Of a stretch of DNA of 64,000 nucleotides, positions 22,200 through 33,119 are shown one piece after another. A model generated the notes under the pieces. That model worked only from the letters and a program-made list of their open reading frames with translations. It did no database searches and was not told where the DNA came from. The stretch's first letter is position 1. Every line of letters starts with the position of its first letter. The stretch spans positions 37,808,633 to 37,872,632 of the forward strand of contig OX235271.1 in assembly GCA_944472155.2 (NCBI GenBank), read 5' to 3'. Origin of the DNA: Trichobilharzia szidati. Its lineage: Eukaryota > Platyhelminthes > Trematoda > Strigeidida > Schistosomatidae. The position numbers were made by a program, and so were the translations under genes.

Positions 22200-23010
22200 G
22201 TAACCTGTTGAAAGTGTCTTCGGTGATAAGTCCTGCAAGTATCTGAAGCATAAAGCATAAGTGACTTGATATCAGCGCTGAAAATATGAATTTTTTTATG
22301 TGCATACATTGTAAATAATTGTGGTATTTCTCAACCACCATTGACCGGTGGAAATTTTATTATATCACACATTTATATCAATTTAGGTGTTTATTTTTAT
22401 AGATTTATTTGAAGGTGAATTTATCAGATAAAGTGTTAATTATTTTCTTCTTAAACACTCTCAATATGGACGAAACACTTAAACTGCATGCATAATGAAT
22501 CTTTCAACTGTCCAAAAATAATGGTTCTATACAACATCAATTAATTTTAATTGCACGTTTATACATATATATTTATATATTATGAAGAGAAATTTCACGA
22601 TGGGAAAAGAACCGAAAGGTTACATTGTTCTCTTGTGTATACACTCCATGTGTTTTTTGTTAAACATCAAGAAAATGAAATACTTTTTTGAAAGAAAATA
22701 AATGTTAACTTTAAAAAAAACGCCAAAATGTATATATTATTATTATTCAGGTAAACGCTTCATAATAAATAAGATCATGAGAAATGAAAGACACTGAGGG
22801 AGAAAATAACTGAAATATATATTATCTGTATTTCTCACGCGTGATGCTTTCAGAAAATAAAGAACGTTTGTTTACGCTGTGGAGGGTAATGCAATGTTTT
22901 TATCAGTAAATATATAAAAATATATCACATTATATAAGAAAAAACAAATAGGCTTTATGTTCAGTACTAGTGCAACATTTTAGAAATGACAAAATAAGCA
23001 TCGTTCATCA
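22200..23010. other. Unassigned AT-rich DNA
   Basis: TA-rich runs near 22560-22580 and an ATT run near 22735. No coding or repeat signature recognised. Confidence 0.5.
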
Positions 23011-23013
23011 ACC

Positions 23014-23206
23014 CGTGCTTCATTAGTTCAGGGGTAGAGTGTTCAACAAGCATGCCAATGGTTGGCGCACACCTTTACCTCTCTCTCAGGTGGTTAGAAG
23101 TTCAAAAAGAAGGATGCTTGAGCGTGAAAATACCGCACTGGTACTGAAGCTTCGAATCTGAAACTTGGAGCTCTATTCTGCTACCTGAAACGCAAAGGAG
23201 TAAGAT
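23014..23206 (+). mobile_element. SINE-A, degraded
   Basis: A-box-like cattagttcaggggtagagtg, B-box-like gttagaagttcaaaaa, body cctttacctctctctcagg, and tail gagctctattctgctacctgaaacgcaaagga. An old copy. Confidence 0.6.
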
Positions 23207-23209
23207 TAT

Positions 23210-23845
23210 ATGAAAGATTCATGAACAAAATGTTAAATAACTCTTGTCTACACTGTTTGCTCAACTAATCGCACTTATTTTATTAAAAATACTGCATTGA
23301 CGAAAATAATTTCATGACATATTGTTCGGAAATGTTCAGTCACACACCTTTGTATCACCTCCAAACAAGCACATCGACAAAGCATTGGTTATGGATTGTG
23401 TTTGCACTGAAGTAAATCAACACATGTAACTAAATACTGAAAGGAGATATAGATAAGTGGGATGATTTCACTGTATTCCACGTTTGCAGAATTTGACCAG
23501 GACTGTGGAGAGTGGCTCTATTAATTAACATTGTCTACATATAATAAACAGTAGCGATGAAGGAATTAGGAATAAGAAGAATACTGACTGACACTGCTTT
23601 TGATAAGGTTGGGTTAAAATTAAAGGAGGCGCCCGAATTATTATTTTATGGATGGCTGTAACCTAAGCGCATCACAGCAAGTGCCTTTTTAGGCGTTTTA
23701 TATAATCTTGAAATCTGTTATGATATCAGTTTTATGATTCATGTGAATTGTGCCATTTGCTAGAGATAAAAACGCCAGTCTCTCAACTGTAAGTACTTTT
23801 CACAGTTCCATTGTTTTGCAAGTCATGATCACGTATTCGAGAAAG
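23210..23845. other. Unassigned DNA
   Basis: No coding similarity or repeat head recognised. Confidence 0.45.
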
Positions 23846-23849
23846 GCTT

Positions 23850-24760
23850 AATAACGCCTCCTTTTGCATGTGTCTCTGGGATGTGATGTAATCACTTGAG
23901 CTATACTCAGGCACATGACATAGCATCATCTCGGCTTTTTCAGTAATAATAAGCTAGTCTGCATAGTAAGTTTCAAGGATGATCGAATTCAGTCTTCGTC
24001 TAAAAATCATTTGCTACCCAATTTTTGTGAAATTTCACATTCCTGTTTTTTGAGGAACATAGTACACTGTAGTATTTAGAAGGAAGCAACCTCATTTTAA
24101 TTCGAAATCCTTCAACTTTGTCTCTTTTTGACGCTTGCAACCGTCGATATTTCATTATACTTATCTATAAAATTAAGTGAACAAAACTCTTCACTCAGCA
24201 TTCAACCGAGCCTTTCTTGTTTTATAATGGACAAAAGTACTTAAAAAAAAAGAAACAGTATCCTGTTAAAGTAGGCTTAATATGAACCAGCTGATTCATT
24301 GAGATATTCACTTCGAAAAAGTATCTAGAAATTTGATTTGATTGCAGGTTACTTCGTCACATGTAAGACTTATATGATTCTGCATGGAGTTAAGTGTGCT
24401 GAGTAGACAGTTGCAATCTTCATGCTTATAACATATTACGTTGATATCATCTGCATGTCTCCTATAGAAATTCACCTCAGCAACTAAATCACTGGACATA
24501 TTTTCAATGTCGGACATATATGTATGTATATATATATGTGTACATCAGCTTATACTGATCTTAATGTACTCCACATACCGATGCTATGAATGTGCTCTCC
24601 TTCAAAAGTAAGATGAAAGTTGTTATTGCATAATAACAATAATAATAATAAGGTTTTTAAATACGATGAAGGAATGGATTATGTAATCACAAAGAATGTC
24701 AACAGCCTTATTTACAGGCACATCATTAAACAAACATCTATTATTGGGAGTTTAAATTTT
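23850..24760 (-). pseudogene. Penelope-like element, subfamily III, decayed copy
   Basis: Collinear with the PLE at 61959-63221 on the minus strand. 23880-23910 (gggatgtgatgtaatcacttg) matches 62303-62323; 24308-24517 encodes an RT piece with RHADDINVICYKHEDCNCLL and LTCDEVTCNQIKFLD, where the related copy has RYVDDIILICDYHEDASRLL; 24600-24630 matches 63020-63050. The catalytic Tyr of YVDD is replaced by His and most of the rest is out of frame. GIY-YIG residues are not readable. Confidence 0.75.
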
Positions 24761-24764
24761 GTTG

Positions 24765-25080
24765 ATCTTTAAATTCTTGCAACGAGACACTCAAAACAAG
24801 TTCAAAATTCTCATTTTCGGGAGAATTTAACTAATTCATCTGACTGAGTTTGAAATGTTGGCTGACTATTTTCGAAATTTATGTATGGGTGAATAACATG
24901 TTGATAGAATTCCATTTAACGAATGGTCATGGCATTAATGGAGTCCAACCTTTCCCATTGTTTCCAAAACACTTTTCTTACCAGGTTCGTATATATATAT
25001 ATATTCTGGGCACGCTTTATGCAACTAAACAATATAGCGAGTTATTCCCCAATGGCATCGACTGAAGGAATTTTCTGTGG
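24765..25080. other. Unassigned DNA
   Basis: A TA microsatellite lies near 24992-25003. The 71-codon frame at 24850-25065 has no recognisable domain. Confidence 0.45.
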
Positions 25081-25084
25081 TTTG

Positions 25085-25512
25085 CAAACTGGCAGAAGTT
25101 AAAATTCATGATCCAGTGAATTCTTCGGATAGGTCAACCAGCTCACTCTGACACATGAAAGTCTTCAATTCGATCTTTGCTGATGTCATTTGTGTGTACT
25201 GCTGACAAGTCTCAAAAAAGTACACAACATCCCTCGTGTATTCCATAGTCTAAAATTGGTTCCCTTGATGACGTCAGTCCGAAATCTGTGTTGAAATCCA
25301 TCAAATCCCTGTAAACAAATTCTATAGACTGAAATGGATATAAAGTATTTTTCAATAGTTCGGTTTGTAAGGGTTCGAACCCCAGCGTGTGCGTACTGCC
25401 GATGATTCCCAAACTAGGACGAAACAGCTGTCTAGTCCTCTCTGATGGTTTTCAATGGTTCTCTAACTGATATCATTCCGTGATCAAATCGTAAAAACAA
25501 AGCCGACCCTTA
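25085..25512 (+). mobile_element. SM-alpha-type SINE unit, rearranged
   Basis: A B box (agggttcgaacccca) at about 25370-25387, then a hammerhead-like block 25391-25435, then ctgatggttttcaatggttctctaactgatatcat and an A-rich end. Upstream, aactggcagaagttaaaattcatgatccagtgaattc (25089-25125) is a piece of the unit's 5' part, separated from the B box by unrelated sequence, so the unit is broken inside. Confidence 0.75.
25391..25436 (+). ncRNA. Hammerhead-ribozyme-like fold (SM-alpha)
   Basis: Order of elements: helix I 5' strand tactg (25394-25398), core CCGATGA (25399-25405, consensus CTGATGA), helix II tccc...agga around an aaact loop, core GAAAC (25421-25425), a short helix III (agct) and GTC, the usual cleavage triplet form. 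The U-to-C change in the first core strand should impair self-cleavage. Known SM-alpha elements of schistosomes carry an active version. Confidence 0.7.
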
Positions 25513-25564
25513 CAAACCAAACTACAGAAAATTTATCTGATGCTCGCTAGTGACTTGCTGCAGG

Positions 25565-25912
25565 ATGAAGTTTCACGGAGTTCTAGTGAGAATTCGTGAC
25601 CAGTAAGGTCCAATTAGATGTCACGTGTGTGGATGGATGTCCCACCAACGACAGTGGTTGGGGTCGCGCTAAATCACGAATTGGTAGAAGTTGGAATTCA
25701 CGAGCCATTGAATTGGGTCCCAGTGGCTGAACGGTATACGAGCCAGCTTACCTTGTAACTGAGTGGTCCTGGGTTCAAACCCTAGTGGTTGGTGCGTACT
25801 GCCAATGATTCCAAAATTGGGATGAAACAGCTGTCCAGTACACCCTGGTTTTCAATGCTTCTCTAACTGATATCAATCCATGATCAAGTCGTAAAAATAA
25901 AATATTTTTAAA
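25565..25912 (+). mobile_element. SM-alpha-type SINE, complete unit
   Basis: 5' part gttctagtgagaattcgtgaccagtaaggtcc, then attggtagaagttggaattcacgagcc, then a tRNA-like A box (agtggctgaacggtatacgag) and B box (tgggttcaaaccctag), a hammerhead-like block (25796-25841), the conserved ttttcaatgcttctctaactgatatcaatcc and an A-rich end. About 350 bp and directly downstream of the previous unit in the same orientation, so this is a tandem pair. Confidence 0.85.
25796..25841 (+). ncRNA. Hammerhead-ribozyme-like fold, second unit
   Basis: Helix I is perfect: gtactg (25796-25801) pairs with cagtac (25836-25841). Core strand 1 is CCAATGA (consensus CTGATGA), helix II is weak, core strand 2 GAAAC (25824-25828) is intact, and GTC precedes the expected cleavage point at 25835. 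Two changes in the first core strand predict poor or no activity. Confidence 0.65.
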
Positions 25913-25914
25913 AG

Positions 25915-26565
25915 AAAGGATAAATGATTACTGAATATGTTTGAAAGAAACATCATTGACAGTGAACATTAGAAATAATCAACACAAGAATTGTATAGGA
26001 CTCACAGAATACTTGACGACTGTTTGAGAATACATTTTTTCCAGATTGTTGGCTCTAAAAGCATGTTAAAATTGCTCATGTAGAGAAAGTCACTATGAAA
26101 TTGTTTCGTTTGATGATAAACCTTTTGTAAAGCACTCTTATTGTTTTAATTTCACTAAACACATTTAGACAGACTGAACAAAACTTAGTTTATCTTTGGC
26201 AATAAGTGCTTATTTTGAATACTATTTTCTGTGATGATGACAACTACACCATTATGAATTTATATTCTGCACGTTATTTACTTTCTCGGATTAAACAAAA
26301 ATAAAACGGCTGACAATACTAAATAATGAGCAATAAATGATTTGAAGTACTAATATTTCTTTAGAGTGTGTTAATGTGTAAACTTCATTTTTAAACATAA
26401 ACAAGTTATCATCGTAAATGTTACTATAAATACTGTCAGAGAAACCGTGGTTGAATTTCAAGAGAAGTTGTTGTAATTAAATGGATTGAGAAGAAATAAA
26501 GAACAGAGTAGATCAGAGCAGCTCTCTTCAGTTTTGTAGCCGAAATTGCTATCAACAATTCAATA
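25915..26565. other. Unassigned AT-rich DNA
   Basis: No coding or repeat signature recognised. Confidence 0.5.
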
Positions 26566-26569
26566 TATA

Positions 26570-27660
26570 TATATTATTACTACTTATTATTGTTCCCTCA
26601 GGTTCCTAGTGGAACATAGAGCTTCAACTGCACGTCTCCATCTGCTTCTGTTTTCTGCTGTACATTTCACCAGCGTCCATGTAAGTCCATACTGTTTCAA
26701 CTCCTCTTCACACGATCTCCTCCATGTTACCCTCCTTAGACGTCCCACTCGTCGCTTCCTTCCAGGGTTCCACTCGAGCACTGGCCTGACGCGTGATGTC
26801 ACCCAGCGGCCTCCTCAGCCAGTGTCCAATCCATCTCCACTTTCTCCTGCATATTTGTTGGGTGATTGGTTCTTTTTTTGGTTGCTCCCATAGTTTCTTG
26901 TTGGTGATTCTTTCCGGCCATCTGATCTTGAGTATAGAACGAAGACAGTTGTTGATAAAGGTCTGCAACAGGCTGTTGGAAATATTCTTTGTGATACACT
27001 GGCCAAGTTTCTGATCCGTATAGAAGAACTGACTGACTTGACGTTTGCATTGAAAATCCTAATTTTGTTGTTGATGCAGGCTGAGTGACGAAGATTTCCA
27101 GATTGGTTTCAGGTTGATTCTCGATTTGACATCCCCGTCGTCCGTTCCTCATGTAGTTGAGACAATGCTCCCTAGATAAGTGAATGAAGTAACCTCTTTC
27201 AAATCCCTCCCGTTGATGATGATTGGCGCTGGATGTTGCTGCGGCTGTTGCTGTTGTTGGTTGGTTATTTTCATGACCTCCGTCTTGTCTATGTTCACCT
27301 GCAGTCTTGTCTTTGCTTCTTCTTCGACCCTTTTGTCGCTTTTCCCTTGCAAGTCTTAGATTTTGTATGACATCAAACATAAATTTCTGCGGCTACCTGG
27401 GCAGCCTTTCCAGTTTCGTACATTGTACGAATATTCCACGTCCCCATCCTTATCTTCGCTTTCATCGAAAGAAGGCACACCGGTTGACTGGCTTCCCGTA
27501 GGCTTTCACCAGCCTGCATCATTTCACTTCCCCGATTCCAGCGAAAAATAAGGTTATTATTTATATTTTTAGAATTTTTAATATATTTGTGCGTTGAATT
27601 TTCTGTCGCGATTTGATTAAGTTCTGGGGGTGAACTTGCTAGCACCACGCCCCAATCCAT
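26570..27660 (-). pseudogene. RTE LINE with internal deletion: endonuclease N-terminus joined to post-RT region
   Basis: 3' terminus at the left (tattgttccctcaggttcctagtggaacatagagcttca). The C-terminal tail is readable on the minus strand: SVLLYGSETWP, ITNKKLWEQPKKEPITQQ, RKWRWIGHWLRRP, RRVGRLRRVTWRRSCEEEL. Next comes LQVNIDKTEVMKI with a Q-rich tract and VTSFTYLGSIVSTT. At about 27360 the sequence jumps from CHTKSKT, just after the FADD motif position, straight to the endonuclease start (AKIRMGTWNIRTMYETGKAAQVAAEI at 27375-27450). The whole RT core and most of the endonuclease are deleted. The N-terminal extension runs to about 27660. Confidence 0.85.
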
Positions 27661-27664
27661 CCTC

Positions 27665-28925
27665 TTTATCCTGGTTTGGCCCGGCTAGAAAACTAGTTAG
27701 CTGGTAATCTAGGCGAGGTTATTATATATATATATAATATATTTAAAGATTGTTAAATGTTTTATTTTAAAGCCTGAATATCTGCGAAAATGGCAGCCTT
27801 ACGGTCAATGCACAACCCCCGTCAATGTCAATGAGCATTGAAGTGTTTCTTTACTCATAATGACATCCATTTAGCGGAAGACAAGAAGGCTATCACTGAC
27901 TAATCATTTACTGGTTGGCAGAAGATTGAAGAAATATGACCAAAAGTATCGATGGACAGTTTGATAAAGTGTATGTACAGACTTTGCACTTTATATTAAT
28001 TGTAATTGTGTTTCACTATCGGTAGAAGAATGAACAGTCGTATTAGCTTAACGTTTTCTGTTTTTTTTGCATCGGTTACTGTACATACTATTGAGCATGT
28101 TATGCTACGCTTTCTGAAACCGGCTATAGGTTCAGGATGTTTGCTATATGGATGCTTGACAGTTATTCAGCAGCATACACTCTTAATTTTATTTTACAGT
28201 TACTGTATGTATCACTTCTACCGTTTTTCAAAGTAGTTTGCAGTCATATCAGGAAAGAGACATTCGCAGTTATTATGAGTCAATTTCTTTGGTTTAATTT
28301 AGTTTTTTAAATAAAATGAGGTTATTTCGCGTAATTCCGGAATGATTCGGTAATCTTAGTATCTGGTGACATCAGCAGATATTTATAAATGTTCATTGAG
28401 GTAAAACGTTTGTATCGCTCGTCTGTTGATTACATTGAACCGAAAGTCTTGATATCCATCTGTATCCCTTCTCAAAGTACGGACAATTATATTACATATG
28501 ATACATAAAATCATATTAATATGGTAGATGATTCCCCACTGGTCTAGCGAAAATGACTCTTTGATGTTTGAAATAATGGGTACTGGTTTCGGTTCTCAGT
28601 GAGAATGTCATCACTGCTGTAGGTATCAGACATACCTAACTTATGAGTCTTAAAAGGGACAAAGTTCGAGTCTGGGATTCCATTGCCAGTCACCATCCAT
28701 TGAACAGCGTCATGTTAATTTATTTACATATTTTATTACATGACCATGGTTTATCCTGGCCTTAAAACCAATGGAAACAGGCCAGCAACAGCTAAAACGA
28801 GTCTGGACAAATCGAAACAATCGGGTTGCGATAGCTAACACTTATTCAGTTATTTTAAGCAGTTATTCACTATTAGCTCAGCTTTCATGAGTTTTTTTAA
28901 TTGTATGCAACGTATCTTTATATAA
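27665..28925. other. Unassigned DNA
   Basis: A TA run lies at about 27720-27745. The 76-codon frame at 28006-28236 has no recognisable domain. A segment near 28540-28730 (gtctgggattccattgcc) faintly resembles the repeat at 4935-5210. Otherwise nothing recognised. Confidence 0.45.
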
Positions 28926-28933
28926 TGAAACTT

Positions 28934-29355
28934 GATGCGTTGGTAGTTCAGTGGTATAGCACTTGCCTACCACCCCGGTGGTCCTCGATATAAGAATAAA
29001 ACTTGGGCACTGTGGTAGAGTGTAATTCCATTATGGGTAAATTTTATTTTGATACAGTCTCACAGTGTTATACAGTAATATTTACTGTAATATTTATCAG
29101 TAAATATTACTGTATAACACTGTGAGACTCTATCAAAATAAAATTTACCCATAATGGAACCCCGGTGGTCCGTTGTTCGATCCTTGGGCGATGTATACAA
29201 AAAACCTCGCTTAGCCAGTAATAAGGCCAGTGAAGAGTAGTGGTTGCGAGTTAACCTGGCCACCCTACTGTGTTAAAATATGACCACTGCTATCAAAACT
29301 TTGAAGCTCTAGCTGGGAGCCCTACTTTCGACTCGGAAGGTTAAGAGATAAAGAA
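28934..29355 (+). mobile_element. SINE-A, split by a fold-back insertion
   Basis: Head gcgttggtagttcagtggtatagcac then cttgcctacca. The B box gttcgatcc lies after the insertion (29175-29183), followed by ctcgcttagccagtaataaggcc...gaagctctagctgggagccctactttcgactcgg. The interruption (28985-29159) falls between the A and B boxes and duplicates ccccggtggtcc. Confidence 0.85.
28985..29159 (-). mobile_element. Short fold-back element, 62-bp arms, 12-bp target duplication
   Basis: 175 bp. Arms 29026-29087 and 29098-29159 are inverted copies with one mismatch in 62, around a 10-nt spacer. An unpaired tail of 41 nt (28985-29025) lies outside the left arm. Flanked by ccccggtggtcc (28973-28984, 29160-29171). 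Same family as 42843 and 48473, in reverse orientation to them. No coding capacity. Confidence 0.92.
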
Positions 29356-29571
29356 AAAATTAGAGAAACTCGATTGTTCTCATTGGATGACAATATTCTA
29401 TCTTCTTTCCATTGTTTGCGCGACCTCTTCTGTGGCTATAAGTTAGTTTTGACACTCAGTCTTCGAACGAGCCACCTATCGTCTTTCCGTATTGAGTTTC
29501 ACTACCGATTATACCCACCCATATTAAACTTTTGGTTACATAATCCTACCCCGGATAGCAGTATTCTTCTT

Positions 29572-29730
29572 GCACGTCGATGGCACAGAGGTTAGGACGC
29601 TTGCCGACCATGCACATGGTCCGGGGTTCTATCAACGGTCTGCTAAATTTGGGTTACTGATATCACATACTGAAAATTCCATACTAATACCAAAATATTG
29701 CGTGGAATCAAGCTATAATAAAGAAAACCT
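29572..29730 (+). mobile_element. SINE-B
   Basis: Head gcacgtcgatggcacagaggttaggacgc...cacatggtccggggttc, shortened after the B box, then ttgggttactgatatcacatactgaaaattccatacta...ggaatcaagctata, the CR1-type tail, and an A-rich end. Confidence 0.85.
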
Positions 29731-29789
29731 CTGACTTTGTCTTCATGACTCAACGGGTATTTTCGGTGACCATAACTTTGTGTTTAATA

Positions 29790-31440
29790 ATAATAATAGC
29801 TTTATTCCAAACAGTATTTGTGGTACAGGTATGGAATTTTCAGCGTGCATTACTATATTGCATCTAATTACCTCATAAATTTTATAAGATTTTAAAAGTA
29901 AAAAGCAACAACAACAAAAAGAAAAAAAAGAAAAATAAAAGAAATAAAACAAGAACAGCATTGCACTCACATATTTAAACAATGCACCAAAGAATATGAT
30001 ACACAAAATTAGTGTGTAATAGAATATGTGAGCAACAATATAATAGTAACAAAGAAAGAAGAACAAAAGCTTATAGGAACTAATTGTTAGAGTGCCGCAG
30101 TAAGTTGATCGTGTCATACCTAACGGATTTCTCATCACATAACAGCTGTGCCAGATAAGGTATTGTGGAGTTCTTGTACTTGGTAGTCCTGGCATATAGC
30201 CTCCTATAGTTGCTTCTAGTTCTACCAGATGAAATGCAAGGAGAGAGCGGCGTATATAGAGGATGCTCGGGGTCTGACAATATAGTATTCGCTAGTTTCG
30301 TACATGACATTATATGTCTATCCACATTGGTGTTAACCAGTTGGTTTAAGGAAATCCCACTTCCCCTACTAACAGCTTTTAGTGCCTTACGCAGCAAAGC
30401 AAAATCTTTCTTAAGTAGTCCAGGAAAGATTAATGGGGAGCAGTAAAGAGGGATGGTTAGAATACAAGAATTGACAAACTGAGAAAGCAAAGACTGCTTT
30501 ATACCAGACTGCCTAAACTTCCTAACGCAGAACGTTAAGCGAAACATCTTTCTAGTCACTAGCAAGATGTGAGAGGACCAGGAGAGATCGGAGGAAATAC
30601 TCAGTCCAAGGTACTTGACATTAGATGTAGTTTCAACCTCTATGCCGTCAATGATAGTGGGACCATGTGTGCTAGCTAGTTGTTGTAGGTCACGTTTTCG
30701 TCTGAAAGTGAAATTTACTACCTGACATTTATACGGATTCAGCTTAAGACCGTTTGAAGAGGACCACCGACTAATTTCCGAGAGAAAGTTATTTAATTTG
30801 GAACAGTCTGACTGAGAGTTGACAGGCATGGAGACAGAGTGGTCATCAGCATAGTTGATAAAAGTGGCTACATCAGAATGGGGCAAGTCATGTAAGAAAA
30901 AAGAAAACAGAAAAGGAGAAAGAACAGCACCTTAAGGAACACCAGCTAAAGTAAGTGATGTAGTGGAGGACTTTCCATTGTAGACAGTGTACTGCTTCCT
31001 ATCAGAAAAGTAGGAATGCAACCACTTATTTATTCAGCTCTCACTCTGTGTTGCAGCAAGCTTACTTAACAAGAGAGACCTAGGAACAGAGTCAAATGCA
31101 GATGTGTAATCAAGGAAGGCACACTGAACATATTTGGCTCCTCTATCTAAACTAGAGACTACATTATGATATAGAACAACAGCGGCATCTAAGGTACACC
31201 TACTATGTTTATAGGCAAACTGGTTGGGGTCATTGAAAGGCTTTAAAGAGGGTTCAAGATTAAGTAAAATAAGTCTTTCCATAACTTTTAAAAAGGTGAG
31301 GTAATAGCAATCGGTCGAAACTTAACAGTAGGTCCACTTGTTGATTTAGGCACTGGAACAACCTTGATATTTTTCCATGAGTCAGGAATAATACTTTTGG
31401 AAAAAGATTCATTGAAAATGTCGGTTAATGGGAGAGGTTA
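29790..31440 (-). pseudogene. CR1-like LINE: RT and C-terminal region, 5'-truncated
   Basis: Read on the minus strand: PDSWKNIKVVP (31380), FRPIAITSP (31310), FAYKHSRCTLDAAVVLYHN, FLDYTSAFDSVPRSLL (31100, motif A), GAVLSPFLFS (30930, motif B), FINYADDHSVS (30845, catalytic YADD), NGLKLNPYKCQ, YLGLSISSDLSWSSHIL and a C-terminus ending LLRHSNN at 30080. Stops interrupt the frame at about 31034 and just before GAVLSP (GVP-stop-GA, a likely Gln-to-stop change), and a one-base slip lies near 31290. The 3' UTR runs to an ATT-repeat end at about 29790 with gctgaaaattcc...tacctgtaccacaaata (minus strand), the sequence copied by SINE-B. Otherwise a rather young copy with long open stretches (268 codons). 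Confidence 0.9.
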
Positions 31441-31444
31441 TAAA

Positions 31445-31948
31445 ATTGTGGAGTCATATTTTTGGAATGTTTCAAGTCGACTCACTTATTAGTAAAAACT
31501 GCAAATTTTGGTTAATTTATCTGAAAACTTCAAGCTAACAAAAAAGAATGGTGGTACAGAATAATAATTTACATTTATATCATAAACCAAGTCATCTTAT
31601 GTAAAAAAGATGTTACTTGAAAAGATTAATCAAAGGGTAGAATAGGTTATGTGATATGATTTCTTTTGGAATATTGATTCAAAAGAGAAACAATCTCTGT
31701 AATGCTACGAAACAGATTAAAGTATAGTAACCTTGATCACATTTTTATGCTAATTCCAACTTGTTTCTCTCAGCATGAAAGGGGGAGCTAAATTTAATAG
31801 TATGAAATGTTCTCATATCACCACCTAAAAGTCAGTCTGAATGAATAGTATTCTTTTCAATAATTTCTCTTCAAGTTCTTACAATTATAAAATATAATAC
31901 TTGTTGGCCTTGCAATGATGTTATGCGGCGGATAAATTTTTTCAACAT
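31445..31948. other. Unassigned DNA
   Basis: AT-rich, nothing recognised. Confidence 0.5.
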
Positions 31949-31950
31949 TT

Positions 31951-32184
31951 CATTTATTCCTTTACATTCCTGGTGGTGCATAGGGCTTCAAGCTAGAGGC
32001 TGAAAGTTTCTGTAGCACTGGGGATTATCTTTTACAGCATGCGGTTGCTAACCTTATATCCAGTCTTCCTCCTTTACCAGCCTTACTACTGGCCTCCCGA
32101 GATAAAGGAGTGTGTCGGTCTGGGATCGAACCCCGAACCATCTGCCTGGTTGGCGAGCATTCTATCGCTGTGCCATCAACGGAC
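31951..32184 (-). mobile_element. SINE-A
   Basis: Left end is the RTE-type tail (ttattcctttacattcctggtggtgcatagggcttc), right end the head (tgccatcaacgga). B box gggatcgaaccccg. Moderately diverged. Confidence 0.85.
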
Positions 32185-32249
32185 TTTTTTAACATAGAAT
32201 GACCCATTAGTTACGAGGTGTCAAAATAAATAGTATTTGTATGACAAAC

Positions 32250-32420
32250 ATGCTAGGCTGAGATCAACACAGCCTTCAGGGATATATACCTAGCTTCGCT
32301 CACATCTCCTACACATAGCTGAAGCTGTTGCAATAAGATCTACTAAACCGGAACTTTGCATCAAAAAAGAACACGTTCAGAGGCTGTTCCTACCACGGTC
32401 TAACTTAAATCAATGATTCT
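32250..32420 (+). pseudogene. Penelope-like element, extreme C-terminus
   Basis: EINTAFRDIYLAS then, after a one-base shift, HIAEAVAIRSTKPELCIKKE. This matches the end of PLE proteins in this window (VNSAFKVIYKNS...YAEAIAFHKLKPPLCIQKQ at 61990-62110). Only about 50 codons are present. Confidence 0.8.
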
Positions 32421-32424
32421 TCTT

Positions 32425-33008
32425 CTCACCTATAGTCTCTTTCCATTAGCCCTCTTGGTTTTCTTCTTTTTTTCTTCGCTTATTGTTAGAATAATTATTA
32501 TTCATTATAATTGATACCCTTGATTCGAACATTCTGTCAATGCTATGGAATTTTCCACTTACACTACTTAGACTTACTATTAGTGGTATTATCTTTTTTC
32601 TCAATATATAACTCCATCTGTTTCATTTCACACACTCGTTAATTCACTATGATTCTCTCAGTGCAGTCTTACTATCTACTCTTTTAATACATGCCAGTTT
32701 ATACTAGCCGCTCACCTGACACCTTCTGTAACCTTGAACTGACTTGTCAATTTTTCCCACCCGCATTCTACGAATCTATAATGACTGATCACCACCATTG
32801 TCTCCTATTTCACAATTGATTTCACTCCAGCACGTATGTCGCACAAATCCCACTGTAACTAATCTGTTATTCTACGTTAAGAAAAATGTATTCATCGCAT
32901 AACTGAGCATTATTGTAACGCCAACAAGTATTAATAATCATAAGAACCTGTATAGAAGGATGTATTGAAACGAATATTCTTTGTTCAGAAGAGCTAAGGG
33001 CAGCAATT
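32425..33008. other. Unassigned, probably PLE 3' UTR in its first part
   Basis: Pyrimidine-rich DNA directly follows the PLE C-terminus, as after the PLE at 36490. No other signature. Confidence 0.4.
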
Positions 33009-33020
33009 AAAGTTGTTTTA

Positions 33021-33104
33021 GATATAATAGAGAAGATTTGTAGCTCAGGTGGATGATTTTGGTGTGGTTGTGTTCTCTGAGCTCAGAGAACACAACCACA
33101 CCAA
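33021..33104 (-). mobile_element. 84-bp PLE-type mini fold-back with a perfect palindrome
   Basis: Contains an uninterrupted 50-bp perfect palindrome (33057-33106, centre gagctc). The 36-nt unpaired part (gatataatagagaagatttg...) matches the terminal region of PLE subfamily I at about 1990-2025. Flanked by aaagttgtttta (33009-33020 and 33105-33116). It looks like an extremely short PLE insertion: 3' tail, a little subterminal sequence, and its inverted copy. Confidence 0.85.
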
Positions 33105-33119
33105 AAAGTTGTTTTAATT

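Noticed and set aside
24515..24540. TA and AT microsatellites (also 17289, 22560, 24992, 27720) as regulatory sites
   Set aside because: Simple AT-rich repeats are common in this kind of genome, and nothing ties them to a promoter.
30210..30446. Plus-strand frame of 78 codons, and the similar one at 4330-4629
   Set aside because: Their resemblance to each other comes from the CR1-like ORF on the opposite strand.
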